From NCBI RefSeq assembly GCF_003255815.1, contig NC_037673.1, positions 4,025,840 to 4,089,839 of the forward strand: 64,000 bases of DNA. The letters run 5' to 3'. The notes under the pieces were generated by a model. That model searched no databases. It was given only the letters and a program-made list of their open reading frames with translations, and was not told the DNA's origin. The translations under genes were made by a program, and so were the position numbers. This document shows, piece by piece, positions 32,881 through 46,282 of the stretch. This DNA comes from Theropithecus gelada. Lineage: Eukaryota; Chordata; Mammalia; Primates; Cercopithecidae. Positions within the stretch are counted from its first letter, which is position 1. Each line of letters starts with the position of its first letter.

Positions 32881-35312
32881 TGGCTGATTCGCAGGGTGGT
32901 ATGAAAGGCTCTGATGAAATGGGGCTACGCTGCTTCTGCTGGTGTTAGTACTGTGGAGCCCTTGCCTTCTAACCGGCAAAAGATGACCATCCTCTGATCC
33001 TAGGAGATATAGACAGAGGACTCAGTGCTTTGACCCTGTTTCTTGGGGACAACCCACGGTAGTCCTTCTAAACCTGTGTTGGATGGGTGAGTGGGTGGTT
33101 ATTGACCTTCAAATGGTGAACCAGAGGCAACTGGGAGGCCTGTCATTGATATCAGTGACTAACATGACACAAGACAGGGCAGGAGAAAACTTTGACAATC
33201 ACTTGAAAGAATAATCCCTGGGCAGCACTTGGGGTGTGCAATAGTTAATCAAAATCATCACGAGCAGTAAGTGTAGCCAACCGCAGCCGATAGTGATCAT
33301 TGTAATATTTCCCAGCACACATAAAGCCCCAATCAGTCTATCAATTTTTGAGACATGTAAATTCAGTTGTTACCTTTAAAACACAAAATGACAAAAAGCC
33401 TTCATCCCTTGCACCTTGAAACTGCATGGCAATATTTACTGTTTTATTGGAAGAAGAGCACCAGTGCTTAACATTTCACCGTTTCACCTCTGAGGCTTCT
33501 GGACCATGTCAGAATAAAAGCAATCAATATCAGTTAATAAGCCAGATCAGTGTTATTAGTATTCTTTACAACCTTGGCATACTTCATTTTATGTACAGAT
33601 TGCCTATGAAAACTTGGGCTTATATCTTGTCTAGACAATGCCTTACATGGTCATTCAAATTAATAATGTGCCAGAATTATCTTATGCTTAATGCAGCTGG
33701 CTCTATATTGACTCTGGAAATTAAATTCACTCCACAATGCTATTGACAGCTGGGTCTCCAGCATATTTAATGGATTTGAATGAAGATGGGGCTATATCTT
33801 GTGCCTTCAAGCAAAATGTTGATAACTCATCATTTTCATAAAACGTGAAAAAGTGCTTTATCTAGAAACGTTCTATCTCTCAGTGGACTAAATCAATGTA
33901 AGAGCTGTTTGAAATGGGTTGAACTTACCTCTATGTAAGAAAACAAAAAAAGAAACTCTCCCAGGCAGTCTGTAAAACAAGTGCTTGCTGGTTCATTAAA
34001 TGTGTAGCTCTGAAATCTCAATGCATTTCAAAGAAGTGGTTTAGTCCCAAGGAATAAAACTGTGTCCTGTGAATTTGATTTGAACATAATGAAAATTCTC
34101 ATAAATGTGTATGTCCAAAGTCAGGGCCAGAAACAGGGTTCTCCAAGTTTCCACTGGTTTATTTCAAGCATGGGGAAGGTAAGCTATGCATTCTGCCTGA
34201 GCCACTTTTTGACTTGTGAAAGTGACCTCTGGAGGGGAAATAAATATAAACTACTTTAAAGATCAATTATATATGAAAATTCTGTGGCATGGGCAGGCTT
34301 GATTTAATAAAAGTAACCTATCAACGACTACTAACAGATTTTACTGGCCTCACCTCCAGTCATCCCTGGTATAAGAAAGCATAAATGGAAACAGGTATAA
34401 CTTTTCTAATTTCCAGAGATGTGGTCTATTCTATAGTTGATTTTGAGATAGCTCTTCATATATTGTTCTAAAATAATATAGTCCAGAGTAATTTTAGGGC
34501 AAAATCACACGAGAGTTGGTCTGTGTGTGAGAATAAGAGAATCATGGTGAGGGTTAATTTATGGGGGAAGTCGCTCACTCATTCACCACACTTTCCAGCA
34601 GCTCCCCATAGGGTTTTATTGTAACATGACTAGTGATTTATGTCCTTGACTAAAGCCTGTCTTCTTGTTAAGTTTCAAATAACCCTACAGAGGGGTATGT
34701 AGAGAATTGGCAGTGTGGAGAGACTTACAGTGTCAGACCATCACCGAAGCAGAATCCAGGAGCAGCCACGTTCTGTAGAAACAGGCAGAGAAGAGCTAAG
34801 CTTGGACAAGGTTGGCAAAACTGCTGGGGAGTGTATAGTGCACTGTGGAGAGAGAGTTCCTGCAAAGCTTTATGGCCCTCATAACTTCAGATGGACAACA
34901 AGGCAGCTCTCTGTAGGTGACTAGAAGCAGTGGGCAGTACAGGAGGGTTGAGGGCAATGAGAGACAAGAAGAAAGCCTCAGCTAAAAGGGGAGAAGGGTC
35001 CAAAGCTGTTCCTATGTCTGCCGCAGTCATAGTCACAACAGGGTCTGGTGCTCACATTCGCACACGTGTTCTTGGTAGGCCCTTCCTTCCCTCCGCACAT
35101 TACTGGACATAGCTGAGGCTGCGTTCTGTGGGGGTAGACTGCAGAGCACATGGCCAGTCGGCAAGGGGAGAGGCCTGGAGATGGGAAGGCTGGAACCACA
35201 GGGTCTGAGAAACTGAGATGTACATGTTCAGTGACCTAATTAGATTCTTTAGACATGGGAGGCAAATGGAGGTGAAGACGACCTGGTTCCCCTCAAAAGT
35301 TAGGTTTCTGTG
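32881..35312. other. about 2.4 kb without recognised repeats
   Basis: No repeat or exon is recognised over this relatively long interval. A 106-codon frame at 33426-33746 has no motif. The absence of visible repeats makes 33240-33800 a reasonable place to test for conserved non-coding sequence. Confidence 0.4.
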
Positions 35313-36070
35313 TGTCAGTTTTTTAGGGCTTCCATAGCAAAGCAAGACAGACTGTGTAGCCTAAGACAACAGAAATTTATTATCTCCCAGTTCTGGAGAC
35401 TAAAAGTCTGAAATCAGGGTGTCGGGATTCCTGCTGTTTCTGGAGAGCCCAGGGGAGAATTCTCCCTCACCTCCTCCCAGCTTCTGATTTTTTTTTTTAA
35501 TTATATATATATGTTTTGGGATGGAGTTTCGCTCTTGTTGCCCAAACTGGAGTTCAGTGGTGCCATCTCGGCTCACTACAATCTCCACCTCCCAAGTTCA
35601 AGCGATTCTCGTGCCTCAACCTCCCGAGTAGCTGGAACTATAGACACGCATCACCATGCCTGGCTGATTTTTGTACTGTTAGTAAACACGGGGTTTCAGC
35701 ATGTTGGTCAGGCTAGTCTTGAACTCCTGACCTCAGGTGATCCACCCGCCTTGGCCTCCCAGAGTGTTGGATTACAGGCGTGAGCCACGGTGCTCTGCCC
35801 AGCTTCTGGTGTTTCACGGCTTTCTTTGGCACCTCTTGGCTGTGGCAGAGCGACTCCGGTCTCTGCCTGTCATCACACAGGCCCTCTTCTGAAGTTTCTT
35901 GCTCTTATAGGATACCCTTCATTGAATTAGCGTTCACCCTAATCCAGGAAGAATTCTTCCTCATTTGATGACATCCACAGAGACCCTATTTCCAAACAAG
36001 GTCACATTCACAGGTCCCAGGGGTTGGAACTCCAGTATATCTTTCCAGGGCCACAGTTCAGCCCATGACA
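35313..36070 (-). mobile_element. MaLR LTR (MLT1 type), split by an Alu
   Basis: Reversed LTR from 'tgtcagttttttagggcttc' via 'acaacagaaatttattatct', 'cccagttctggagac' and 'ctgaaatcagggtgtcgg'; after the Alu it continues with 'tctctgcctgtcatcacaca', 'attcttcctcatttgatgac', 'accctatttccaaacaaggt' and 'cacattcacaggtcccaggg' to 'cagcccatgaca'. Its parts are 35313-35486 and 35809-36070. Confidence 0.88.
35487..35797 (-). mobile_element. Alu SINE (AluS-like) inside the MLT1 LTR
   Basis: Reversed dimeric Alu with poly(T) and a short (TA)n in its tail. The perfect 11-bp duplication cccagcttctg lies at 35476-35486 and 35798-35808. Confidence 0.95.
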
Positions 36071-37288
36071 TGTGATGCTGCACGGATGCTGGACACCTCA
36101 GAGAGACACTGCTGCTTTTTTTAAATGAGCAATGAGTGTTGGATACCCTCCTTCCCACGTTGCCTCAGCCACATCTCACAAATGTTTGTAAGTGGCATTT
36201 TCATATTGATTGTCTCGAGAGTTCCTCTTGACCAGGGATTTTGCAGAAGTGAGTTAATTTCAAACAATATGCTTCTGGAAAGGAGGCTATGGGAGTCGTT
36301 TTACTTTTAAGACCAGTCAGTAGCCAAGTCCATGAGACTTCAGGTCCACAAGATGATCCTGGACACCCTGGCAATAATCTGCAGAGCCTGACAGCTCCCA
36401 CGTGGGCCAGCGTGGCCAAGACCAATGCCTCCCCATTAAGGAGGAAGCAGTTAGGCTGAAAGAGGAGAAGCGGCCCTGCTGAAAGCCAGCATGAGTGATT
36501 CCATCAAAAGCTGAAGGATGTGGCCTTCCAGATTCTGTTCTGGCCACAAACATTCAGGAACAACTTGCGCGGATGGCTTGTGTATAGAAAAGTAGGAAAT
36601 TTTCATAGCCTGTGGTTACTTGATACTGGTCAGCCACCATCCCTACAAAGAAGACCTTTGAAACCGAATAATATAAATCCCACACGCCCGTCTCATTCTC
36701 TCCCATTCGATAGACATTTTTGCTTTCTTGCCAATGTAAATCACATTCATTCAATAATGAAAATCTCTTTATTAGCCCCCGGACAAATCAGGTAATTCCA
36801 ATATGTTAGAAAATAAAATGGCGAAACAGTTCCACTTAAAAAAATTAGAAGTCAATCTCCTGAACATCAAGATAAGAAAACATTCTGAACAATAATGTCT
36901 TATTGTGACACAATGAGAAAGCTTTCCCTGCCAAATCAAACAATAATCTTAACATTGCCAATTTTCTATCCATACCAAGAAAAGAAGAGCATTTTTGTAA
37001 TACAAAATATCCATTGTTCCACCACAGTGTTTCTTCTGTTAAGATTTAACTAATTATCTTAAGTACACGATATTTCCTCTTACCCGCATATTTTTATATT
37101 GCTTTTATTGAGAGACTTTCCAGAAATAAGGTCTCTTGACATGCAATGTTGCTTCTCTTAATAATTCAGAGTATCATTCGGAATTTTGTCTTAGAAACAC
37201 TCTTTATTCCTTCCTTCTACATGTATTTAACAATTATGTACTTCATGATGAGTGATAAACACTGTGTGGAATGAATGAGATGTAGACC
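36071..37288. other. unassigned segment
   Basis: No repeat or exon is recognised. Confidence 0.4.
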
Positions 37289-37975
37289 TTATCCTCATAC
37301 CAGTCAGAATGGCTATTATTAAAAAATCAAAAAACAACAGATGCTGGTGAGGTGGTGGAGAAAAGTAAGTGTTTTTACACTGTTGGTAAGAGTGTAATAA
37401 TGTGGCGATTCCTCAAAGATCTAGAATCAGAAATAGCATTTGACCCAGCAATCCCATTGCTGGGCATATACCCAAAGGACTAAAAATAATTCTGTTATAA
37501 AGATACATGCACACATATGTTCACCGCGGCACTATTCACAATAGCAACGATGTGAAATCAGCATAAATGCCCACCAATGATAGACTGGATAAAGAAAATG
37601 TGGTACATACACACCATGGAATACTATGCAGCAATAAAAAGAAATGAGATCATGTCCTTTGCAGGGACATGGATGGAGCTGGAAGCCATTATCATCAGCA
37701 AACTAACACAGGAACAGAAAACCAAACTTTGCATGTTCTCACTTATAAGTGGGAGCTGAACGGTGAGAACACAGGAACACATTGGGAGTCAACGACGTGC
37801 ACTGGGGCCTGTCAGGGGTCGGGGGTGGGAGAGCATCAGAAAGAATAGCTAATAGATGCTGGGCTTCATATCTAGGTGATGGGATGATCTGTGCAGCAAA
37901 CCACCATGGCACACGTTTACCTGTGTAACAAACCTGCACATCCCACACTTGTACTCTGGAACTTAAAATAAGAGT
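37289..37975 (+). mobile_element. L1PA 3' end, 5'-truncated
   Basis: Primate L1 starting in ORF2 at 'ctcataccagtcagaatggc' and running through 'gacccagcaatcccattgct', 'gggcatatacccaaaggact', 'atgttctcacttataagtgg' and 'ggcacacgtttacctgtgta' to an A-rich end near 37975. Clear target duplications were not found. Confidence 0.93.
37577..37759 (+). pseudogene. L1 ORF2 C-terminal remnant
   Basis: A 60-codon open stretch inside the L1PA fragment that includes MEYYAAIKRNE, the familiar C-terminal segment of L1 ORF2p, followed by a degenerate FAGTWMELE. The normal protein continues for a few dozen more residues in this region, but here it is cut off by 5' truncation and mutations. Confidence 0.85.
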
Positions 37976-38026
37976 TGGCGAAAAAGGGGCTATGAATTAC
38001 TTCACTCGTGTTTAAAATAAAAAGAA

Positions 38027-38305
38027 AGGGCTGGGCACAGTGGCTCACTCCTATAATCTCAGCCATTTGGGAGGCTGAGGAGGGTGGGTGGCTTGAGTCC
38101 AGGAGTTCAAGACCAGTCTAGGCAACATGGTGAAACCTCATCTCTACAAAAAATACAACAATTAACCAGGTGTGGTAGTGTGTGCCTACAGTCCCAGCTA
38201 CTCGGAAGGCTGAGATGGGAGGATCACTTGGACCTGGGAGGTGAATCTTGCTATGAACTGAGATCTCACCACTGCACTCCAGCTTGGGCAACAGAGCCAG
38301 ATCCT
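38027..38305 (+). mobile_element. AluJ-like SINE
   Basis: Sense dimeric Alu with many CpG losses and AluJ-type features, for example 'gggtggcttgagtccagga' and 'aggatcacttggacctggg'. It is followed by a long purine tail. Target duplications are not clear. Confidence 0.9.
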
Positions 38306-38395
38306 GAAAAAGAAAAAAAGAAAGAAAGAAAGAGAAGGGAAGGGAAGGGAAGGGAAAAGAGAAGAGAAGAGAAGAGAAGAAAGAAAAAAGAAGAG
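38306..38395 (+). repeat. purine tract grown from the Alu tail
   Basis: About 90 bases of almost only A and G: (GAAA)n, then (GGGAA)n, then (GAGAA)n. This is the usual decay product of an old Alu poly(A) tail. Confidence 0.95.
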
Positions 38396-41300
38396 GTTGG
38401 ACTTAATTATCTCTATTTGTTTCCTTTTTGAAAAACAGCTAAAATACCTTTCGTTGTTTCCTGCATAATTTATTTTTTCCGTTACCCATTTTCTTCAATG
38501 TGTCACATCACTCAAATCCAGGTTCTTATATCAGCTTATGTGAAGCTTTCAAGTTTGTCCACATTAAATCTTGGTAGCCAATGTCAGAAATTATAATCCT
38601 GCAATATCAGGTCATCAAGAGCCTGAAATTATTAGTACCCCAACAAAACTTTGAGGAAATAAAGTATACACTAATTGACTCTCAGCAAACTGTATTTTCT
38701 CAAAAACTTATTGATCTGTTCAAACCCAAAACTTGAAATAAAATATACATGTGTGCAACTGTCTTTAATAGAGAAAAATTCCAATCTTGTAAGTCATCCA
38801 AATTACAAAACTATCAACGCAGATCGGAGTGGCTGACTGAGATAATTCAATGAGTGATATTTATATTCTCCGTCTTGCTTCTTGATGATCTAGGTGTAGG
38901 TTTTAACAATTTACTGGCATTATTTTACCATTGTCAGATGAAGGTTTGTGCTATTATTTCCTACCTCCCTCCTAATGGAGCTCTAAAGTCTTCGAACGAG
39001 TTATCACTGAGCAAACAATAGAACATGTTTTCTAAAGACAAATGTTTTTGTATGAGAAACTGCACACTTTATTGCTGAGAAAAGAGTGTTTTTGCATAAC
39101 CGTAAAAATATGATATTTACCTATGCTTCTCTAAATTCAGAATGAAATTCATTTAATATTAAGCAGTCTGGAGTCTGGGCTAATAAGCGATCATCTTTCC
39201 CACAATTTTTATTTCTGTGGTCCTGGTTTGGTTGTTATAGGAGTGTAATCTTTGCATTAGTTTTGTAGAAGTTTAAACAGGAAGGTAGAAAATTTGGTAA
39301 GAAAATAACTGTTTACCTTATTGAGAAATACCTGGATTTGCCTCATGGAAACAGCCACTGTCGAATCTAGAAGTGTCCCACAAGATGTAACAGAAATAGC
39401 TTCCTTATGTGAAATTCATGCTTCCAAATTTAAAGTGTTTTCTATCTGGTCCATTATTCTCATGAAGGAATGACATATGTGATCATTTCATGCTTTTTCA
39501 GCGACCTTAACCTGACTACATGGTGAAATAAACTCTGGATAAGGTTGCATTCAATAGCGAATAGAGTGTTTGTTTATAATGTTGGTAGAACGGAGTTTTA
39601 GTCATGCATCTGATTCCAGCAAGTCACAATACCTTAGAGATTCATTGCTGTCTTCCACAAATTAACAATTCCCCCACATCTGATATTTGTTGTAAGAATT
39701 AGATGGAGCCACATGTTGGAAATTGTTTGGCTATCACTAAAGCCCCACATACACAAAAGACGACGTTGTAACTAATTGGTTAAGAGGACAAATCTGTGTT
39801 TATGTGCTTGCTTTTAACAAGGGAAGTCCAGAAGGACTAACTTTTGTCCTCTCCATGGGAGAGGAGGTGGTGTGTATAACACTTGGATGGAGGACATGGG
39901 AACTCAATGACAACCCTCTTCAAACTATGCCAAAGTTTTATTCTCTTGGAAACTACAGGCATTCTCCCCTTCATCTTAGGGGGCTTTCCTGTTCAAATAG
40001 CTAACCCTACCCACATAAAGGGAACACCCTCTCTGAGGTATGTTAACATGTTTGTGCAATTGTGTCATTTACATTGACCATATGTTAATGGTATGTACCC
40101 AAAAGCTAGTCTTATTATAAGAGGGTTATACATCAATAGTTCTGGAAAACATAAGTGAATAGGGTTTTCAAAGGGCATGCTTCAGTGAATATGCATTCCT
40201 GAAGCTCATCTATAAAAAGATTTTCAGGCACGCATTCAGCACTTGGTCTTAATTTTCTGTTGATTTCTAAGCTCTAGCAAACCACAAATATCTCTGTGGG
40301 CTTTTCTACCAAGCTGGTTTCACAGATGTAAATGGAGCGGCAGATCTTATCTTAAATTGGAATTACATGCGACAAAGAAAAGAAAGTAAAGGGATGGTGC
40401 AGAGCTCAAAAGCTTTACACATTCCCCCAATAAGGCATTTTGGAATGTCAGTGCCTGATTTGTGATGAGAATGATCATCCAATATAGGCAATGAAATACA
40501 TATCACGAGAGATGCTTTGTTCTTCGTGGTCTGGCTTATATTTTTCTATCTTGATGCATTTCTTTCTCTGTAAAAACTTCTTGAGCGTCCATTGGAAAGA
40601 AAGCTTGTTCATTTTTTTTTGAAGAGGGAATTGCAGCACTAAAATATGAAAATGCAACCTGTTCCTTTATTAACATTTTAAATATGAATCATATTTCTAT
40701 ATACATTTTGTCTATTGAATATATGACAGATGTGTTATGAATCCCATCTGAACAACAGCATTACCCATTCACCCTAGTCTCTGGCCTCAGGCATCTTTCT
40801 CTCCAGTAGCTTCGCTCCGTGCAGGTAAACATGCTTTGTTGAGAGTGTAACCCTGAGTTGCCCCTGATTCACAGTTCACTTCGAATAGTGGTCAGGGAAT
40901 AGGTCCTACACTCTTTTGAAAGGCAGGAAAAATAAGTGTGAATATCACAAAGAGGCACTTGAGAATCAGGGAAGTATTAAAATATTCTGTAACTGTCATT
41001 TCATTTGTAATCCAATGCAGACTGTCTGGGGCAGGGCCCCACACTCTGCAGAATCAGTTGAAAGGAACCCTGGTGACCTCTCATTATGCTTGGGGCAAAT
41101 TGGCCTTAAAGGGAGCGCTCATATGTCATGGAAGTCAATAATTTGTTTCATAAACATTATGCATATAACAAATGAAAAAATAATTAAATCCATTTTTGAA
41201 CACAAAGGGGACCCTCACTAGTAATACATTAAAAAAAAAAAAACATAGCATGCCTTACCTTATAGAATGTTTTGCAAATGCTGATTTTTAGTTATGATGC

Positions 41301-41454
41301 CAGATTTTCCTTAAGTGTGACATTTCAGTACTATATAGAGCTCTTCTAATTCTGAGAGAATGCTCAGAAGAATCACTTTATTATCCCATTCAAACTGAAA
41401 CACATCTTGAAGACTGATCATTATTTTAATAATAGAAGCTAGATTGCCCATAAG
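38396..41454. other. about 3 kb without recognised repeats
   Basis: No repeat family or exon is recognised on either strand. There is an A run at 41231-41243. A 101-codon frame at 40916-41221 carries no motif. Confidence 0.4.
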
Positions 41455-41665
41455 TTTTCCTTCCTTCCTTCCTTCCCTCTTTCCTTCCTTCCTTCCTTCC
41501 TTCCTTCCTTCCTTCCTAACTCCCTCCCTCCCTCCGTCCCTCTGTTCTCTTCTTTCTTCCTTCTTTCCTTCCTGTCTCCATTCCTTTCTCTCTTCCCTTC
41601 TTCTTTCTTTTCTTCTTTCCTTCCTCCCTTACTATACCTTCTCTTCTCTTCTCTCTTTTTTTTTT
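41455..41665. repeat. (CCTT)n / CT-rich tract
   Basis: Nearly pure CCTT units at 41458-41517 are followed by a degenerate pyrimidine tract to 41665. The opposite strand encodes only low-complexity K/R/E runs, so frames there are artefacts. Confidence 0.97.
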
Positions 41666-44600
41666 CAGTTTGTATCATCCAGCAGGACCCCAGATAAGAA
41701 CTATAACTCTAAATGCTGTTTTTAAAGAGGCCAGTGATGTTATAGCAAATAAATGTTGACAGTAAAATACAGGTTCAATATTAACTCTACTTAATTAGTC
41801 AGTCTTGTAACCTAAAGCCTTTTCAATTGAAGAAACACTATTTCATTTTAATATATTGGATAAAAGTTTCCAGGCCTTATGCCAAGAAGCTGGCAAACGT
41901 AGAGAAGACTGAATTTGGAAAAGACACAGATATTGTTTGCATATAATACATTTCTATAGAGCGAAAGTTATTCATTTATTTCTAGAAAAATATGTAACCA
42001 TCATAGGAGTTTTAAGACATTTCCCTTATGTATAGCAAAAGCTTAAGTAACTTCTTTTGAAGTTTCAATAGAAAAAAAGAGAGGTTGAGGCATTAATGAC
42101 ATTTAGAGAAGAACAAGCAAACCACTACTAACTCATTCTCTGATTTATTTGCTGGAAGAACAGCCTTCATAAATAAAAAAGGTTTTGTTTATCTGTTGAA
42201 GCTCATTCATTTATTAATTTGATTTAAAAATAAATCTTTATTTTCACTGCCACACATTTACTTTTCCATGCTGTAACAGTGCATCTCCAACCCCATGATT
42301 CACTGTGGCTGTCAGCTACTCTGGTAACAGTCTGGGAGGTTAGTAAATAAGGATAGTTTTATTTAGTCATATGGATTTTAAGGTCTTCTTAATCTTTCTG
42401 TCTTTCTCTTTCTTGGCTCTCATCAGTCAAAGAAAGCACCAGATATAGCTATTATCGGATATGCTGTAATTTTACTGGCACCTCAAAGACTAAAATGTCT
42501 CAGTGTATCCTGGGATGTGTAAATCTCTGGGTTTTTTTTTCTCCCATGTTCTACTTTTCCTTTGTTATTTTCTTGGTGAGTTAAAACCAACATGGATATG
42601 AGCTCTAATTATTGGCTATGTATAATACTACTTGTAATAGCAATTAACAAATCATCTAGTACGATTCTCTGTGTATGCCTAGGCTGAAACAGATGTGTGT
42701 GTGGGTGGGTGTGAGTTTGTGTTAAAACTGGGAATCCTGTTTCCCTGGTACTTCTAAAGAAATGCAAGTGAACTTCACAGCTTTCAGATTGCAAAAACCA
42801 GTATTCTGACTTGGTGAGTATATTAGAAAATCATTTACTAGTGATGTTTCGTATATGAGCTGTTGTGAACTAACATGTTGCAGAATTCACATATTTTGAA
42901 TCCAGCAGAGAAGAATTATTTAGGAAATGTTTTGTCTCAAAAAGATTTGTACAACAGAAGATATAAAGTAGATTTGGAGAAATAAATGAGATGTCAAAAA
43001 CCCATGTCTCATAAAACCTTTTGTTGGGTATAAATATATACAAGATCCATCTTTATTCTGCCCCCCTCAAAGATATCCAGGTTAATTTCAAATAGAAAAA
43101 AAATACACACATTCTTTCTAGTAATGTTAAAAAAATGCATCTTACTTAACAATTTTCACACAGAGTTAAAATTCCAACACTACTCAGGCTCGTTGTCCTA
43201 AAAAGGAAATCCTTGCTGTCTGAGGAGGGGTGAGCCTGTTGCGTGTGCTCCCAGGTTTTGATGCAGCATCCTCAGAAAGAAAAGGAGAGGACAGTGCAGG
43301 CAGAAATGCCTTCGGGAAGATGCATCAGAGCCCCAGGTCACTCTTGCTAGAACTTCTTTCTCTAATTCCCTTTTCATTTCGGTTATCTTCTGCTCTGAAA
43401 CAAATGGCCCCTGCCCCATGAAATTTATATGAAATTTACAACAGGAAATGACCTCTGACCGACTTGTTTTCCACCCCTTTCTTCCCATCCCCACCACTCA
43501 GTCTGCATCCAATGCCATGACCTGGCACCTGCTTGCATCCACAGCCCTGTGGATCTCATGATCATGAAGAATTTACACCAGGAGATGTCTTTTTCCCTCA
43601 ATTAACACAATGGCATTATTTTGTTAAGTGGTTAATCATTATCTCAGAACAAATTCACTGTTTGGATGTGTTCAGTGTATAAACTCCTGGAAAAAACCTT
43701 TTCCGCGGTGTTCATAGATATTCCCTGCTTTAAACCAAGCCACAAACAGGGTCTCAAATTTAAAAGATAATCAGGAATCAGCAAACAAGCATGAAACTGC
43801 ACTAGTTTTATAATTGTCAATCTTTCTTCCAGCAATATTTTGGCCTTTGCCCTTGGTAAAGGTATGGAGAAGAGTTTCAGATGAAGTAAGAATGTTTCCA
43901 AGATAAAGATTTCAATAGAAAAGATACCAGAAATAGATCTCTCTACCATAATTTTTTTCTTTGGTAGGTAGGCATTTTTATCTATGTTTAATAATATTGA
44001 TAATCATTGTGCTTAATTTAACTTTATTGCACTTTAGCTAATGACCATCTATACACAATTATGATTAAACCCCAGTGAAATATTGGGCTTATTTTACAAA
44101 GAGCATTACAGTAAGTTTTGTTCTGGCACAGACCCACAATAACCTCTGCAAATAATTAAAACATTATTTACCTCGGTTTCTCCATCTAGTTTATCTACTA
44201 GTGCTCTTGTTATCCCCAAAAGACCTGGTGATTCATTAACAACTTTTTGAGATCTACAGAGCTTTCAGCAGCAGCTCTTTTTTTTTCTTTCTATGTTCCA
44301 CTACTGCTTTCTCCTCCATTTCTTATATTTAAAAATGCAATGGTTTCGGGTGTGAATTTATACATAAGTTTCTAATGACTTCTACAATAAAATGCAATTA
44401 TTTTTCACAGACAGCAAGAAGGCATTTAGGGTGCATTGAGATAGAAATAACCAAGAAAACAAGCAAATACACAAAACCTCCAGATACATCTTATACTTCA
44501 AGTAATAATTTTAATGTTGTCTTTTTTTTTAACATACATTACATTGTATTTCCAATTATACCAGTAGTGGCAAAAAGCATACTGCTGAGCGCTGGGGTCC

Positions 44601-44679
44601 TCTCATGAGTTCTGACTTACATATCTAACTACGTACCCAGCAGCTTAGACTCACCGTGCCCACGAGACCCTAGTGCAGG
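41666..44679. other. about 3 kb without recognised repeats
   Basis: No family or exon is recognised. A minor GT-rich patch lies at 42692-42722. A 101-codon minus-strand frame at 43644-43949 shows no family motif. Confidence 0.4.
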
Positions 44680-45465
44680 GTGCAATCTTCTCCAGCACCT
44701 TCCACCTCTGTCACTGGAACCACCCCTTACTCAGGTGTTCAGGCCTAAATCTTGGGTTTCTTTGTTCATCCTTCTTCCTCCGTTTTCACATATACTTTCC
44801 CCAGGAGTGTGGGTCTGCACCAGAACAAAACTTACGGTAATGCTTTTTGTGAAATAAGCTCAATATTTCACTGGGGTTTAATAATAATTGTGGATGGATG
44901 GTGATTAGCCAAAGAGAAATAACAGAAATACCCCTCTCTGTTGTTAAATGCATTCCTGGGATGATCACTCCTCTCCCTCTCCAGTCATTAGGCCCTCATA
45001 CAAGGAACTGTAACCTCTTACCTAGAGCTGGCAGTGCCAGCCAGCCTCCCTGCCCGGACTCAACCTGTCGAGTGAGTTCTTCATATTTGTGAGTCAAATC
45101 ATATATCTCAATCACATATGTTTAGCATTCTCTACAACCTTTCGTTCTATTAATTGTGGAATCCAAACTCTAGGCAGTCCTGCCTACCAACGTGCTCATC
45201 CCTAGGCCACCTCTGACCACCCTCCCTTACCTTCTGTTTGCTTAGCTATATCCTCGCCCTTGCTGACTTATTATTTCCAGGAAGAGAACAGGGCCAGAAT
45301 AAGGGCTGCTCACCTTAGAGCCAGCAGCCCTTTTTCTTGCTATATTATCTTCCTGGAAAGTTGTTTCCTCCCACCTTGACAATACTTGCTCTTCATCATT
45401 CAAGTTTCACCTCAACTGCATCTTCCTTACGCAAGTCCTTCATCTTCCTTCAGTATTCTCAGGAA
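44680..45465 (+). mobile_element. L2 LINE, sense copy
   Basis: Sense L2 blocks in order: 'caggtgttcaggcctaaatc' followed by 'ttgggtttc' (the L2 'LGVILD' coding area), 'tgagtcaaatcatatatctc' (consensus 'gatcatgtcactcccc'), 'ggaatccaaactctaggcag', 'ccacctctgaccaccctccc', and 'catcattcaagtttcacctc'. The middle, 44800-44950, is poorly matched and may be an insertion or simply decayed. Confidence 0.65.
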
Positions 45466-46138
45466 AAGCCACGGACAGAGGGCTGATTTTTAGATTTTTC
45501 TTATGCATTTCTATACAAGGATATAAACTGATGCAAAGACATAGATTTCTTTTTAATACGATAACTATAATTATATCAAATCCATGGCAATTTCCTTGTT
45601 TCCTAACTTGGAGATCATCTTGTTTTACATCATTCAGTTGTATCTCATTTTTTAAAGCCGTTAAATAGCATCTTTCAGTTGTATTTTTTAATTTTTTAAC
45701 TAAAACTTTTAGAGGATTTGCTGATAAATTGGACATCGAAGGTAAGAGAAATCAATGAATTCAAGATAGTTCCTGGATTATACCCTTGCAAAATAGCTTA
45801 TTGACCCATTCTGACCTCAGAAGCCATTCTCTTATAAAATCTTCCTGCACATGTGCAACTTTGTCGTGTGGTCGATGTCAAAACACAAATTGCTATGTGC
45901 TAGAATGCATCTTTTTTTCAAAATGTATTTCCAACTTGACCTCTAAGTAGCTGAGTCCATCCACTCTCTCATCTGCCCTATTCTATGTGTCAAAATTTAA
46001 AATCGTAGCCAATTTTAGGAAGTATATGGCACTTTCCTACAGTATGATGAACTCAAATAAAAATCTTTTACTCTAAATGTGGCTTGCAACTGGAAATTCT
46101 CAACTTCATAACTTAAATTGAGAAGAAAAGACCTGAAG
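45466..46138. other. unassigned AT-rich segment
   Basis: Nothing recognisable. Confidence 0.4.
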
Positions 46139-46282
46139 AACTACCTAATGTAGATGACAGGTTGACGGTTGCTGCAAACCATCATGGCACACATATACCT
46201 ATGCAACAAACCTGCCCATTCTGCACATGTATCTCAGAACTTTCAGTATAATAAAAAATAACAATAATAAAAATAAAAGTGT
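46139..46282 (+). mobile_element. L1PA 3' tail, extreme 5' truncation
   Basis: Only about 140 bp of primate L1 3' UTR: 'ctaatgtagatgacaggttg', 'catcatggcacacatatacc', 'caacaaacctgcccattctg', 'cacatgtatctcagaacttt' and an A-rich tail containing (AATA)n. Confidence 0.9.
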
